Counted from the stretch's first letter, positions 28,095-38,856 are shown. The stretch: 52,343 bases of DNA from Flavobacteriaceae bacterium (GCA_027080135.1 JALWUJ010000112.1:1-52343), one strand, 5' to 3'. Translations and numbers: made by a program. Notes: generated from the sequence alone by a model not told the origin.

Positions 28095-29357
28095 ATGTAC
28101 AAGTCTAAGTCACCCGAAGAAGCAGTAAAAGTTATTAAATCTAACGATCGAGTTTATATTCAAGCAGCAGCAGCAGCACCTCAAGCGTTGATTAATGCAA
28201 TGTCTGCAAGACATGAAGAACTCCGAAATGTAGAAGTTTGCCATCTTCATACCGAAGGAGCTGCACCTTACGCAGACCCAAAATTTAAAGATAGTTTTCA
28301 TGTAAATTCCTTTTTTATTGGTCCTAATGTTCGACATACATTAAAGGCTGGAAATGGTTCTTATACACCTGTTTTTTTAAGTGAATTGCCTATTTTATTT
28401 AAACGAGGCATTATTCAGTTGGATGTAGCTTTAATTCAGGTTTCGCCTCCAGACAGACACGGATATTGCTCTTTGGGGGTTACCGTTGCTGCAACTTTGG
28501 CGGCAATTAGCAATGCAAAACATGTGATTGCGCAAGTAAATCCGCAAATGCCAAGAACTCATGGCGACGGAATTATTCACTACACCGAATTAGACACTTT
28601 TGTAGAATTTGACGAACCACTTCATTATCACGAACCTGCAAAACCTACTGAAAGTGAAGAGAAAATAGGTGATTTTGTAGCTGAATTAATTGAAGATAGA
28701 TCTACCCTTCAAATGGGAATTGGAAACATCCCAAATGCAGTACTTTCTCGTTTAGGAAATCATAAAGATTTAGGTTTACATACCGAAATGTTTTCCGATG
28801 GAGTGATTGATTTAATTCTGAATGATGTAATCAACGGAAACTACAAAGGTATTAACCCCGGAAGAGCCATGGCGACTTTTTTAATGGGATCTAAACGACT
28901 TTTTGATTATGTAGATGACAATCCTTTTATCGAAATGCGAGAAGCAGATTTTGTAAACGATGTAGCAATAATTCGTCAAAACCCGAAAATGGTGGCGATT
29001 AATTCTGCTATCGAAATTGATGTTACAGGTCAGGTTTGTGCAGATTCTATTGGCTCAAGAATGTACAGTGGCGTTGGTGGACAAATGGATTTTATTCGTG
29101 GAGCGTCTTTAAGCAAAGGCGGAAAAGCAATTATCGCATTGCCTTCAGTTACTGCAAAAGGAGTGAACAGAATTGTTCCTTTCTTAAAACCTGGAGCGGG
29201 CGTTGTAACCACCAGAGCTCATGTTCATTATGTGGTGACAGAATATGGTGTTGCAAATCTCTACGGAAAAACAATTAAACAACGTGTAAAAGCATTGACT
29301 GAAATTGCACATCCTGACTTTAGAGAGCAAATTGCTCGGGATTATTTTGATAACTAA
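28095..29357 (+). CDS. Acetyl-CoA hydrolase/transferase family protein
   Basis: VQVSPPDRHGYCSLG-like (IQVSPPDRHGYCSLGVTVAA), GIGNIPNAVLSRL, GGQMDFIRGA. Start ATG 28095. Confidence 0.93.
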   Translation: MYKSKSPEEAVKVIKSNDRVYIQAAAAAPQALINAMSARHEELRNVEVCHLHTEGAAPYADPKFKDSFHVNSFFIGPNVRHTLKAGNGSYTPVFLSELPILFKRGIIQLDVALIQVSPPDRHGYCSLGVTVAATLAAISNAKHVIAQVNPQMPRTHGDGIIHYTELDTFVEFDEPLHYHEPAKPTESEEKIGDFVAELIEDRSTLQMGIGNIPNAVLSRLGNHKDLGLHTEMFSDGVIDLILNDVINGNYKGINPGRAMATFLMGSKRLFDYVDDNPFIEMREADFVNDVAIIRQNPKMVAINSAIEIDVTGQVCADSIGSRMYSGVGGQMDFIRGASLSKGGKAIIALPSVTAKGVNRIVPFLKPGAGVVTTRAHVHYVVTEYGVANLYGKTIKQRVKALTEIAHPDFREQIARDYFDN

Positions 29358-29496
29358 TTATTGAAAGAATTAAGACTTGTTCATTACTATTATTCAAACA
29401 ATAGGTTTCATTATCATGGTTAATAAATGAAAATCGTAAATTCGTCTTTTATTTGAACCATCAAAATAAAGCACTTTGACTATTAAATATTTTTAT

Positions 29497-31407
29497 ATGA
29501 AAAAATCTGTAGCAACCTTACTATTAATCTTCATTAGCACTATGACTTTTGCACAAAAAACAAATATGACTCCCGAACGCCTTATCCAATTAGGAAGGGT
29601 TAGCGGAAAAGGAATTTCAACCGAAGGAAACCAAATTATTTTCGGAGTTTCAAAATACAGTTTCAACACTCAAAAGAAAACCAATAGTACTTATTCGGTA
29701 GGTATTGATGGGGACGAAGTGAAAAAAATTGCTAAAAAAGATGCTAATCTTCACGACAAATCTATCTCTCCCGATGGAAAATATAAAATTGTAGTGAAAA
29801 ATGAAAAACTGAAAAAAGTTTCAGGAACCGACTTTCATCCCGATGTAGAAAACTCTAATGTGATGATTTACGATGAGCTTAATTATCGCCATTGGGATAC
29901 TTGGGAGGACGGAAATTACAGTCATATTATGTATCGTTCTGCTTCCGATAAAAAAGGAAAATTGATTGATATTATGAAGGGTGAACCTTTTCATTCTCCT
30001 CAAAAACCTTTTGGCGGTGACGAAGATTATTTATGGTCTCCAGACAGTAAAAGTATTTTGTACGTTACCAAAAAAGCAAGTGGAGTGGATTATGCGATTA
30101 GTACCAATACCGATATTTTTCAATATGAATTAGCTACCCAAAAAACCACCAACTTAACCGAATATAATAAAGGTTACGACACTTCACCCGCTTTTTCAAG
30201 CAATGGAACTTTGGCTTGGTTACAAATGAAACGCGATGGTTACGAGTCTGATAAAAACGATATTATTGTTCGAGTAAAAGGAAAAGACCTCAACCTTACC
30301 AAAGATTGGGACGGAACCGTAAACAGTTTTAATTGGTCCAACGATGGAAAGAAAATCTATTTTGTAGCTCCTGTTTTAGGAACGGTACAGATTTTTGAAA
30401 TGAAGGTTCCAACTTCAGAAAAAGGAATTTCTTCTCCAAGACAAATTACCGAAGGACAGTTTGATGTCACTTCCATCATTGGAGAAGTTGGCGATAAATT
30501 GGCGGTGATAAGGCGTGATATGAATCATGCCAACGAAGTGTATTCTGCGGAAATTTCTTCAGGAAAAATGAAGCAGTTAAGTCACGTTAACGATAAGGTT
30601 TATGCAAAAACCAATCTTGGAAAAGTGGAGAAACGCATTACCAAAGCTACCGACGGAAAAGATTTGCTTTCTTGGGTAATTTATCCACCAGATTTTGATG
30701 CTTCAAAAAAATACCCTACGCTTTTATATTGCCAAGGTGGTCCTCAAGGAGCCTTGAGTCAGTTTTACTCTTTCCGTTGGAATTTTCAATTAATGGCAGC
30801 TAATGGTTATATTATCATTGCTCCAAACAGAAGAGGAATGCCAGGTTATGGAGTAGAGTGGAACGAGCAAATTAGTAAAGATTATGGTGGTCAAAATATG
30901 GATGATTACCTTTCTGCAATCGATGACCTTTCGAAAGAAAGTTATGTAGATAAAGATCGTTTGGGATGTATTGGTGCAAGTTATGGAGGATACTCAGTAT
31001 TTTATTTAGCGGGGCATCACGATGGAAGGTTTAAAACTTTTATCTCTCACGATGGTATTTTTGATTGGAGAAGTATGTACGGAACCACCGAAGAAGTTTT
31101 CTTTCCTAATTGGGATTTAGGAGGTGCGTATTGGGATAAAAACAATACCGCAGCACAGAAGGCCTATAACGAATTTAATCCTACTACCTATGTTGATAAA
31201 TGGGATACGCCTATATTAATCATACAAGGTGGAAAAGATTATCGTGTGCCAATAGGACAAGGATTAGCGGCATTTCAAGCAGCTCAATTAAGAGGAATTA
31301 AAAGTAAATTAATGTACTTTCCAGATGAAAATCACTGGGTTTTAAACAATCAAAATAGTTTGATCTGGCAACGGGAGTTTTATAAGTGGCTTGCAGAGAC
31401 TTTGTAA
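29497..31407 (+). CDS. S9 family serine peptidase (DPP IV / acylaminoacyl type)
   Basis: GASYGGYSVFYL nucleophile motif, beta-propeller N-terminus, DENHWVL His motif. Confidence 0.93.
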   Translation: MKKSVATLLLIFISTMTFAQKTNMTPERLIQLGRVSGKGISTEGNQIIFGVSKYSFNTQKKTNSTYSVGIDGDEVKKIAKKDANLHDKSISPDGKYKIVVKNEKLKKVSGTDFHPDVENSNVMIYDELNYRHWDTWEDGNYSHIMYRSASDKKGKLIDIMKGEPFHSPQKPFGGDEDYLWSPDSKSILYVTKKASGVDYAISTNTDIFQYELATQKTTNLTEYNKGYDTSPAFSSNGTLAWLQMKRDGYESDKNDIIVRVKGKDLNLTKDWDGTVNSFNWSNDGKKIYFVAPVLGTVQIFEMKVPTSEKGISSPRQITEGQFDVTSIIGEVGDKLAVIRRDMNHANEVYSAEISSGKMKQLSHVNDKVYAKTNLGKVEKRITKATDGKDLLSWVIYPPDFDASKKYPTLLYCQGGPQGALSQFYSFRWNFQLMAANGYIIIAPNRRGMPGYGVEWNEQISKDYGGQNMDDYLSAIDDLSKESYVDKDRLGCIGASYGGYSVFYLAGHHDGRFKTFISHDGIFDWRSMYGTTEEVFFPNWDLGGAYWDKNNTAAQKAYNEFNPTTYVDKWDTPILIIQGGKDYRVPIGQGLAAFQAAQLRGIKSKLMYFPDENHWVLNNQNSLIWQREFYKWLAETL

Positions 31408-31419
31408 GACACAATCAAA

Positions 31420-31446
31420 CCTAACAGGTTTTAAAAACCTGTTAGG
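31420..31446. repeat. Perfect palindrome cctaacaggtttt-a-aaaacctgttagg
   Basis: 13-bp perfect arms; degenerate copy at 31509-31535. Confidence 0.85.
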
Positions 31447-31461
31447 AAGTGTATAAAACCA

Positions 31462-31497
31462 AAATATGCCTTCTAAAAAATTTCAGAAGGCATATTT
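31462..31497. terminator. Hairpin aaatatgccttct..agaaggcatattt
   Basis: 13-bp perfect arms between the convergent S9 peptidase and peroxiredoxin genes. Confidence 0.75.
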
Positions 31498-31508
31498 AAC
31501 TATATAGA

Positions 31509-31535
31509 CCTAACAGGTTTTGGAAACCTATGAGG
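31509..31535. repeat. Degenerate palindrome cctaacaggttttggaaacctatgagg
   Basis: Second copy of the 31420-31446 element with GG in the core. Confidence 0.75.
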
Positions 31536-31542
31536 TGTTTTT

Positions 31543-32199
31543 TTAAAGATCTTTTTTACAAAGATAAAAATCAACTCTTTCACAGGAATCATCATTTAAT
31601 CTATCATTCATTTCATCTAAATTTTTTGGTGGTGGAATGATTACTTTATCGCCTTTTTTCCAATTTAGTGGCATCGCAACTCCGTTTTCGTCTGAAACTT
31701 GAAGCGCTTCTAAAGCTCTTAATATTTCATCCATATTTCTACCAACATTTAGTGGGTAATACATCACCAAACGTATTTTTTTAGAAGGATCAATAAAAAA
31801 TACAGCTCTTACAGCAGCTGTTTCACTTTCGTTAGGTTGTAACATTCCATAAAGTTTTGAAACTTTCATATCAATATCAGCTATGATTGGAAAGTCAAAG
31901 TAAACTCCTGTATTGTTTTTTACATTGTTAACCCAAGCTAAGTGAGAATGAATACTATCAATACTTAATCCTATAAGTTCTGTGTTAAGAGCTTCAAATT
32001 CTGATTTTCTTTTAGCAAAACCGCTCATTTCTGTGGTACAAACTGGTGTGAAGTCTGCTGGATGTGAAAAAAGAATCACCCATTTATCTTTTGCAAAATC
32101 AGAAAATTTAATTGTTCCCTTTGTAGTAACTGCTGTGAAATCTGGAGCTTGATCTCCAATTCTTGGCATTACATTCATTGTTTGTTCTTGAGTTTCCAT
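31543..32199 (-). CDS. Peroxiredoxin (1-Cys/Prx6-like AhpC-TSA)
   Basis: HPADFTPVCTTEMSGFA, C-terminal Prx6-like domain. Start ATG 32199. Confidence 0.93.
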   Translation of the reverse strand: METQEQTMNVMPRIGDQAPDFTAVTTKGTIKFSDFAKDKWVILFSHPADFTPVCTTEMSGFAKRKSEFEALNTELIGLSIDSIHSHLAWVNNVKNNTGVYFDFPIIADIDMKVSKLYGMLQPNESETAAVRAVFFIDPSKKIRLVMYYPLNVGRNMDEILRALEALQVSDENGVAMPLNWKKGDKVIIPPPKNLDEMNDRLNDDSCERVDFYLCKKDL

Positions 32200-32317
32200 T
32201 CTATCTAATTTTTTAAGTTTTAACTGGTACAAAAATAAGACGGTTTCAAGCAAATATCACTATTATGTAAATTGATTGTTTTTATTTTATTATCGATATT
32301 TACTATAGTGATGTTAA

Positions 32318-32446
32318 TCAGCACAACTAAAAGACATTAAAAGTAAATTGGTATTCTTTCCAGAAGAAAATCATTGGGTATTAACCAATCAAAACAGTTT
32401 AATCTGGCAACGGGAGTTTTATAAGTGGTTGGCAGAAACGTTGTAA
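32318..32446 (+). pseudogene. 3' remnant of an S9 peptidase gene
   Basis: Encodes SAQLKDIKSKLVFFPEENHWVLTNQNSLIWQREFYKWLAETL*, closely matching the end of the 29497-31407 product (AAQLRGIKSKLMYFPDENHWVLNNQNSLIWQREFYKWLAETL*); in-frame stop immediately upstream. Confidence 0.88.
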
Positions 32447-32485
32447 TTAAGATGTAAGACCGATTCGCTTGAAGATGTATGAATT

Positions 32486-32519
32486 TTCAACTTTGCCAAA
32501 GTTTGGAACTTTAGCAAAG
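32486..32519. repeat. Degenerate copy of the caactttgccaaagttt palindrome
   Basis: tcaactttgccaaagtttggaactttagcaaaga; same arms as 19213-19253, different core. Confidence 0.7.
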
Positions 32520-32609
32520 ATTTTAGATCGAAAGAATTAAGTCTTGATTGTAAAAAAAATTAGCCTCTTTTTATAATATTTAGTTTTCTGTAACTCTTTA
32601 TACCAAATT

Positions 32610-32645
32610 AAAAACGCCTTCTGAAATTTATCAGAAAGCGTTTTT
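32610..32645 (-). terminator. Terminator of the atp operon
   Basis: aaaaacgccttctgaaatttatcagaaagcgttttt inverted repeat just past the atpG stop. Confidence 0.75.
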
Positions 32646-32669
32646 AATATTGATTTTATTTTAGCTAAA

Positions 32670-33533
32670 TTAACCAGCTAATGCTTCAGCACCACCAACA
32701 ATCTCAAGGATTTCGTTAGTAATAGAAGCTTGTCTTGCTTTGTTGTATTGTAAGTTAAGTGCATCTCTCAATTCGGTTGCGTTGTCGGTTGCTTTGTGCA
32801 TTGCCGTCATACGTGCTCCGTGTTCACTTGCAGACGAATCTCTAAGTGCTTTGAACAATTGCATTTTTAAACTCTTCGGAATTAACTCCTCTACAATTTT
32901 TGCTTTTGAAGGCTCAAAGATATAATCTGAAGCATCCGAAGTTTCTTCAGAATTAGTAGAAACAATTGGTAAAAATTGCTCCTTCATAATAATCTGAGTC
33001 GCTGCATTTTTGAATTTATTATATACCAAAACGATCTTATCGTAAGTTCCTTCGGTAAATAAATCCATTAAATTTTGAGCAATAACCGCATTGTTAGCAA
33101 AGGTTAAATCGTCAAAGATTTCAGTATTATTTTCGATAACGTGGTGTTCTTTAACAAGAATATCGTGTGCTTTTTTTCCTAAAGTTACAAAATCTACTTT
33201 TGCATTGGAAAACTCTTCCTGAATTAAAGAAGTACATCCTTTCACAATGTTAGAATTAAATGCTCCTGCTAATCCACGATTAGAAGAAATAGCGACAAGT
33301 AATACATTTTTTACTTCGCGTTGGGTGGTGTAATCACTTCCTACATCGCCGTCTAAACTTGCGCTTAAATTTTGTAATAACTCCGATTGTTTATCAGCAT
33401 AAGGTCGCATGGTTGTAATTGCATCTTGTGCTTTTTTTAGCTTTGCAGCAGATACCATTTTCATGGCACTGGTAATCTGCATCGTCGAAGATACCGAAGC
33501 TATTCTATTACGTATTTCCTTTAAATTGGCCAT
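32670..33533 (-). CDS. atpG: F1 ATP synthase gamma subunit
   Basis: MANLKEIRNRIASVSSTMQITSAMKMVSAAKLKKAQ; conserved C-terminus ARQASITNEILEIVGGAEAL. Confidence 0.98.
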   Translation of the reverse strand: MANLKEIRNRIASVSSTMQITSAMKMVSAAKLKKAQDAITTMRPYADKQSELLQNLSASLDGDVGSDYTTQREVKNVLLVAISSNRGLAGAFNSNIVKGCTSLIQEEFSNAKVDFVTLGKKAHDILVKEHHVIENNTEIFDDLTFANNAVIAQNLMDLFTEGTYDKIVLVYNKFKNAATQIIMKEQFLPIVSTNSEETSDASDYIFEPSKAKIVEELIPKSLKMQLFKALRDSSASEHGARMTAMHKATDNATELRDALNLQYNKARQASITNEILEIVGGAEALAG

Positions 33534-33620
33534 TTTTTTCAGTATGCAGTCTTCAGTTTTCAGTTCTCAATATTCAGTCAGTTTTCTACCAACTGAATAC
33601 TGTTTACTGATTACTGACTA
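33534..33620. repeat. CAGT/ACTG-rich repeat tract between atpA and atpG
   Basis: Reiterated cagt/actg words at 5-13 bp spacing (cagtcttcagttttcagttctcaatattcagtcag...ctgaatactgtttactgattactgactac) with internal inverted repeats. Confidence 0.75.
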
Positions 33621-35201
33621 CTAGTTATTATACTTGGCTGCTAAATCTTTAGCAACATCTGTTAATACTTTTGTAGCTTCATCGGTTAATTTACCAGCTT
33701 TTAAAGTATTTAATGTATCTCTATGTTTTGCGTTTAAGAATTCGATATAGTCTGCTTCAAATTCTTTTACTTTATCAACAGGAACACTACTTAATAAGTT
33801 TTTAGATCCTGCATAAATTATTGCAATCTGATCTTCTACTGTAAAAGGATCGTTTTGTGCTTGTTTTAGAATTTCAACATTACGTTTTCCTTTTTCAATT
33901 ACACTTAATGTTGCTGCATCTAAATCGGAACCAAACTTAGCAAAAGCTTCTAATTCACGGAACTGTGCTTGATCTAATTTTAATGTTCCCGATACTTTTT
34001 TCATAGATTTTACCTGAGCATTACCACCTACACGAGATACTGAAATACCTACGTTAATTGCTGGTCGAACACCCGAGTTAAACAAATCTCCGTCTAAGAA
34101 AATCTGACCATCGGTAATTGAAATTACGTTGGTTGGAATATAGGCAGAAACATCTCCTGCTTGTGTTTCGATAATGGGTAATGCCGTTAAAGATCCTCCT
34201 CCTTTTACTTTGTCTTTTAAGGATTCTGGAAGGTCATTCATTCTTTTTGCGATATCATCGTTGTTAATCACTTTCGCAGAACGCTCTAATAATCTAGAGT
34301 GAAGGTAGAACACATCACCTGGGTATGCTTCACGTCCTGGTGGACGACGAAGTAACAATGATACTTCACGGTAAGCAACTGCTTGTTTCGATAAATCGTC
34401 ATAAATAATTAAAGCAGGACGACCTGTATCTCTAAAATATTCACCAATTGCAGCACCTGCAAATGGAGCATATACCTGCATTGGAGCTGGGTCTGATGCA
34501 TTAGCCGCTACAATAGTTGTGTATGCTAAAGCACCTCTTTCTTCTAATACTTTTGCGATATTTGCTACGGTTGATGCTTTTTGTCCGATGGCAACATAGA
34601 TACAATAAACAGGTTCACCAGCATCATAAAATTCTTTTTGATTTAGGATGGTATCGATACAAACGGTTGTTTTTCCTGTTTGACGGTCACCAATTACCAA
34701 CTCACGTTGACCTCTACCTACAGGAATCATCGCGTCGATAGCCTTAATTCCTGTTTGAAGTGGTTCGGTTACTGGTTCACGAAAAATTACACCTGGAGCA
34801 ATACGCTCTAAAGGCATTTCGAAAGTTTCACCTGAGATGGCTCCTTTACCGTCTATAGGTTCTCCTAAGGTATCTACCACACGACCAACAATTCCTTCAC
34901 CTACATTAATAGATGCAATACGTTGAGTACGTTTTACGGTGGAACCTTCCACAATATTTTTTGAATGACCTAACAATACAACACCAACATTATCTTCTTC
35001 AAGGTTAAGAACAATTCCTTCCAATCCATTTTCGAATTCAACTAATTCACCATATTGTGCATTTGAAAGTCCGTATACACGTGCAATTCCATCACCTACG
35101 GTTAATACACTTCCTACCTCGTCTAATGACGCGGTAGATTCGTAACCCGATAATTGTTTTTTTAATATTGCTGAAACTTCAGCTGGTTTAACTTCTGCCA
35201 T
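33621..35201 (-). CDS. atpA: F1 ATP synthase alpha subunit
   Basis: GDRQTGKT Walker [24 protein letters not shown]. Confidence 0.99.
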   Translation of the reverse strand: MAEVKPAEVSAILKKQLSGYESTASLDEVGSVLTVGDGIARVYGLSNAQYGELVEFENGLEGIVLNLEEDNVGVVLLGHSKNIVEGSTVKRTQRIASINVGEGIVGRVVDTLGEPIDGKGAISGETFEMPLERIAPGVIFREPVTEPLQTGIKAIDAMIPVGRGQRELVIGDRQTGKTTVCIDTILNQKEFYDAGEPVYCIYVAIGQKASTVANIAKVLEERGALAYTTIVAANASDPAPMQVYAPFAGAAIGEYFRDTGRPALIIYDDLSKQAVAYREVSLLLRRPPGREAYPGDVFYLHSRLLERSAKVINNDDIAKRMNDLPESLKDKVKGGGSLTALPIIETQAGDVSAYIPTNVISITDGQIFLDGDLFNSGVRPAINVGISVSRVGGNAQVKSMKKVSGTLKLDQAQFRELEAFAKFGSDLDAATLSVIEKGKRNVEILKQAQNDPFTVEDQIAIIYAGSKNLLSSVPVDKVKEFEADYIEFLNAKHRDTLNTLKAGKLTDEATKVLTDVAKDLAAKYNN

Positions 35202-35212
35202 TGTAATCTTAT

Positions 35213-35755
35213 TTAAATACTCTTATTAAATTCTCTTTTTATTCTTGCTAGATTGTTTGAAATACTAGCGTTATATTGTAAATCGCCTACTCGTAGTATA
35301 AAACCTCCAATAATCGATTCGTCAACTGTGTTTTCTAATGTTACTTTTTCGCTTCCTGTAAGTTCTTTTACTTTGGATAAAACTTTGGTTTCTATTTCTG
35401 AAGAAAGAGGAACTGCTGTAATAACCTTTGCTACTTTTATACCTTGTGATTCTTTATAAATATTGACAAAACTAGTTGCAACATCACTTAATAAAGAAGT
35501 TCGTTTGTTAATAACTAAAGTAGAAATCAGTGATTTTGTTGTTTCTGTTTGGTTTGAAAAAATTTGCAATAAAGCAGATTTTTTATCTTCTTCAGTATAA
35601 ACAGGACTTTGAAGCATTTCACTCAACTCATTACTATCGGTAATGGTGTTGTAAACCACTTGCATATCCTCAAACACTTCTGAAGCGTTATTTGCTTCAT
35701 TGGCTTGTAATAAAACTGCTTTTGCGTAACGTTTGGCTGCTCTGCTTCCGCTCAT
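35213..35755 (-). CDS. atpH: F1 ATP synthase delta subunit
   Basis: [12 protein letters not shown]-terminus; [33 protein letters not shown]. Confidence 0.96.
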   Translation of the reverse strand: MSGSRAAKRYAKAVLLQANEANNASEVFEDMQVVYNTITDSNELSEMLQSPVYTEEDKKSALLQIFSNQTETTKSLISTLVINKRTSLLSDVATSFVNIYKESQGIKVAKVITAVPLSSEIETKVLSKVKELTGSEKVTLENTVDESIIGGFILRVGDLQYNASISNNLARIKREFNKSI

Positions 35756-35759
35756 AATA

Positions 35760-36260
35760 TTAATTTAAAGTAGCATCGTTTAACATGCTTTCTACTAATT
35801 TTAATTGCTTGTCTTTATCGGCTAATTCGTTTTTAACCACTTTTTCAGCAATTTCGATAGAAAGGTTTGCTACTTGGTTTTTTATTTCAACGATAGCTGC
35901 TTTCTTTTCGCTTTCGATTGCTGCTTGTGCGTTAGCAATTAATTTATCGGCTTCAACTTGTGCCTCACCTTTTGCATCCGAAATCATTTTTTCTTTGATT
36001 TCGCGAGCTTCTTTAATCATTGTTTCTCTTTCTGCACGAGCTTCTTGTAGCAATTTTTGATTGTCTGCTTGAAGGTTTTGCATTTCTAATTTAGCGTTTT
36101 CAGCTGCATCTAATGCATTTTTAATCCCTTCTTCTCTAGTATTTAATGCATTTAATATAGGGCCCCAAGCAAATTTTTTCAATAATAAAAGTAACAATAC
36201 AAAAAGTATCATTTGCCAGAAAAAAAGTCCAAAAGAGAAATCGTTAATTAACTTTTCCAT
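35760..36260 (-). CDS. atpF: F0 ATP synthase B subunit
   Basis: N-terminal TM, long helix [25 protein letters not shown]. Confidence 0.97.
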   Translation of the reverse strand: MEKLINDFSFGLFFWQMILFVLLLLLLKKFAWGPILNALNTREEGIKNALDAAENAKLEMQNLQADNQKLLQEARAERETMIKEAREIKEKMISDAKGEAQVEADKLIANAQAAIESEKKAAIVEIKNQVANLSIEIAEKVVKNELADKDKQLKLVESMLNDATLN

Positions 36261-36341
36261 GATTTTATTTTAAATAATTTTTTAATTTAAAAATTAAACT
36301 ACAATTGCAACCAACCGTTGCAACTGTAGTTTTGGGTTTTG

Positions 36342-36533
36342 TTATACTGCAAATAAAGCAGCAAATCCAATACCTTCAATAAGCGCAGCTGCAATTAGCA
36401 TTGCTGTTTGAATTTTTCCGTAAGCTTCTGGCTGACGAGCAATAGCGTCCATTGCTGAACCACCAATTCTACCGATACCGATACCGGCACCAATTACTAC
36501 TAAACCTGCACCTACAATAGCTGGAATTTCCAT
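36342..36533 (-). CDS. atpE: F0 ATP synthase C subunit
   Basis: GAGLVVIGAGIGIGRIGGSAMDAIARQPEAYGKIQTAMLIAAALIEG. Confidence 0.98.
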   Translation of the reverse strand: MEIPAIVGAGLVVIGAGIGIGRIGGSAMDAIARQPEAYGKIQTAMLIAAALIEGIGFAALFAV

Positions 36534-36570
36534 AAATATATATAATTAAAAATTAAACATTCAAAACTTA

Positions 36571-37668
36571 CTAATGGTCATCTTCAGGACCGTGATCTTC
36601 AACAGCAAAGCCAAAATAAAGGGCTGAAAGCATAGTGAAGATATATGCTTGTAATAAAGCAACTAACAATTCAATCATTGAAATAGCAAAGGATAACACA
36701 AATGTTAAACTACTACCAATCCAATTTTGAAAAACAAATATTAAACCTATCAAACTCATTAAAACAATGTGTCCTGCCATAATGTTTGCATATAAACGAA
36801 TCATTAATGCAAAAGGTTTAATAATTACTCCTAATAATTCTATGGGAGCTAATATTATTTTCATTGGTACAGGTACGCCTGGCATCCAAAAAATGTGTTT
36901 CCAATAATTTGCGTTTCCAGAAAACTGTGTAATGATAAATGTGATAATTGCCAAGCCAAATGTTACCGCTATATTTCCGGTTACATTTACTCCTAATGGA
37001 GTTAACCCAAATAGGTTTAAAAACCAAATAAAGAAAAATATAGTTAATAAATATGGCATGTATTTTTTATATTTAGTTTCGCCAATATTTGGAATAGCTA
37101 TCTCATCTCTTACATATAATATAATAGGTTCAAAAAATCTTCCTGCTCCTGTAACAATTGGTCCTTTCTTGAAGGATTTTGCCATTCCTGCAAATACCCA
37201 AAACATAAGAAGACCTGTGATTAACATCATTAATACACTTTTAGTGATTGAAAAATCTAGTGGTTTTTCGTTTTTTGGGTGATGATGTTCGTCTAAATTA
37301 ATAGTTCCTTCAGCGTCTGTTTTATAAATTTTATTGTGAAAAAGCGTGTAGTAATTCCCATTGTTTTCTGCAACTTCTTCTCCGTGGTGAAACTTTGAGG
37401 AAGAGAACATTTGTAAACCATCTTCATTATCCCATAAAATTACTGGTAGGGGAAAGCCATAATGTTTACCTGTTTTGCTATCACTAAAGAAAGTAAAATC
37501 ATGCGAGTCTAAAATATGATGATGAATACTCTCCTTGATCTTCTCTTTTAAACTTACTTCTTCTGGTGTACCCTCATGTTCTTCATTAACTTCGTTTTGA
37601 GCTCGCACATTTACGGCAAAAACTAAAAGGACAACGGTAAGTAATTTTACTAAATAATTGCTTTGCAT
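36571..37668 (-). CDS. atpB: F0 ATP synthase A subunit (N-terminally extended, signal peptide)
   Basis: LIKPFALMIRLYANIMAGHIVLMSLIGL-type motif (IIKPFALMIRLYANIMAGHIVLM); start ATG 37668. Confidence 0.97.
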   Translation of the reverse strand: MQSNYLVKLLTVVLLVFAVNVRAQNEVNEEHEGTPEEVSLKEKIKESIHHHILDSHDFTFFSDSKTGKHYGFPLPVILWDNEDGLQMFSSSKFHHGEEVAENNGNYYTLFHNKIYKTDAEGTINLDEHHHPKNEKPLDFSITKSVLMMLITGLLMFWVFAGMAKSFKKGPIVTGAGRFFEPIILYVRDEIAIPNIGETKYKKYMPYLLTIFFFIWFLNLFGLTPLGVNVTGNIAVTFGLAIITFIITQFSGNANYWKHIFWMPGVPVPMKIILAPIELLGVIIKPFALMIRLYANIMAGHIVLMSLIGLIFVFQNWIGSSLTFVLSFAISMIELLVALLQAYIFTMLSALYFGFAVEDHGPEDDH

Positions 37669-37774
37669 AGTAAACAAATTATATTGGCTTTAAAAATCCG
37701 TGCAAAAATAGGGTTATTTCTTAAAAGAGAAAACTATTTATCCTCTTTTTTAATTCGCTTAAAAAATGTAGATA

Positions 37775-38158
37775 TTACTGATTATTAAGCTGTTTGGAAA
37801 GGTAGATGACTTCTGCAATTAAACAGATTGCGTAAGGAATAAAAAAGGCTGCAAATTCGATGGTCTGCATCTCACCATCTGTTTTGTATATTGGGTAAAA
37901 CACCAAAAAGAAAACCAAAAACTTCAACGCACTCCCTGCCATAAAAACAAATCCTGCTTGTGCCGAATTTTTATTTAATGTTTTTTCGACAATCACCAAA
38001 ACCACTGCTGCTAAAAAATAATTTATCACATAGGAAAGGATTATTTGATTTCCGAAGAGGGAATAATCGGTAAACGAGTTAGCTAAAAGGTGAATTCCGA
38101 ATGTAATTAGTAACAAAATTGCTAAGAATCCTAAAAACTTGAAACTTGAATTTTGCAT
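37775..38158 (-). CDS. Multi-TM protein, AtpI-position (DUF6168-like)
   Basis: Four hydrophobic segments; position between atpZ-like and atpB. Confidence 0.7.
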   Translation of the reverse strand: MQNSSFKFLGFLAILLLITFGIHLLANSFTDYSLFGNQIILSYVINYFLAAVVLVIVEKTLNKNSAQAGFVFMAGSALKFLVFFLVFYPIYKTDGEMQTIEFAAFFIPYAICLIAEVIYLSKQLNNQ

Positions 38159-38162
38159 ATAC

Positions 38163-38381
38163 CTATTTATTTAATCTATTGGTTTGTTGAAGCACTAAAA
38201 ACAACGAAATTGCAACTCCTATTAATGTAAAAATAATTGTGTAAAGCTTTCCTTCAGGGTTGTAAGATTGATCCAACCAAACGCCACTTTTTACAAACAA
38301 ATAAATAATAACACCCATTTGTATTCCAATTCCAGATAGAATTGCCCAGCGTTTAATACTGTTTTTGTCTTTAGAAGACAT
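38163..38381 (-). CDS. AtpZ/AtpI family protein
   Basis: AILSGIGIQMGVIIYLFVKSGVWLD..FTLIGVAISLFLVL two-TM protein. Confidence 0.8.
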   Translation of the reverse strand: MSSKDKNSIKRWAILSGIGIQMGVIIYLFVKSGVWLDQSYNPEGKLYTIIFTLIGVAISLFLVLQQTNRLNK

Positions 38382-38385
38382 TCTA

Positions 38386-38856
38386 TTAGGATTCGGCTTG
38401 TTGTGAAGGTTTGTTTATGATTGATCTTTGTTGACGATCGTACGGGTTGGGTTTATTTTTTTCCTGTTCGGTTTTTATTGAAAGCGATTCTTTTTTTGAG
38501 CCTTTCATTAAACAAGTTGCGTTAAAACTAGCTCCAGGTTCTACGGCTAATTTACCGATTACAACTTCGCCTTCTATTTGAGCTGTTGATTTTAAACTTA
38601 ATGTTTCGGAAATAGCAATTATTCCTTTTATTTTACCTTCGACATCTGCATTTTTACAGGTTAAAGTTCCTATAATTTTTCCTGTTTTTCCAATAACAAC
38701 TTTAGCGGGTGTTTTTACGTTCCCTTCAATAGTTCCATCAATCCTAAAATATCCATTGGAAGAAATGTCTCCTTTTAAAGTAGTTCCTTCGTTAATACGG
38801 TTTTGATTGGTTCTTTGAGTTTCGGGTAGTTCTTTATTTTTTTTATCTGAAAACAT
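38386..38856 (-). CDS. Bactofilin family protein
   Basis: TTLKGDISSNGYFRIDGTIEGNVKTPAKVVIGKTGKIIGTL repeats. Confidence 0.95.
   Translation of the reverse strand: MFSDKKNKELPETQRTNQNRINEGTTLKGDISSNGYFRIDGTIEGNVKTPAKVVIGKTGKIIGTLTCKNADVEGKIKGIIAISETLSLKSTAQIEGEVVIGKLAVEPGASFNATCLMKGSKKESLSIKTEQEKNKPNPYDRQQRSIINKPSQQAES

Noticed and set aside
32256-32312. atcactat...atagtgat inverted repeat upstream of peroxiredoxin as an OxyR-type site
   Set aside because: Long 41-nt spacer and AT-rich background; could be chance.
33534-33620. CAGT-rich tract as a CRISPR array
   Set aside because: Units are only a few bases apart with no constant repeat/spacer lengths and no cas genes.
32670-37668. Missing atpD/atpC as evidence of operon disruption
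   Set aside because: Bacteroidota commonly encode beta and epsilon subunits at a separate locus.
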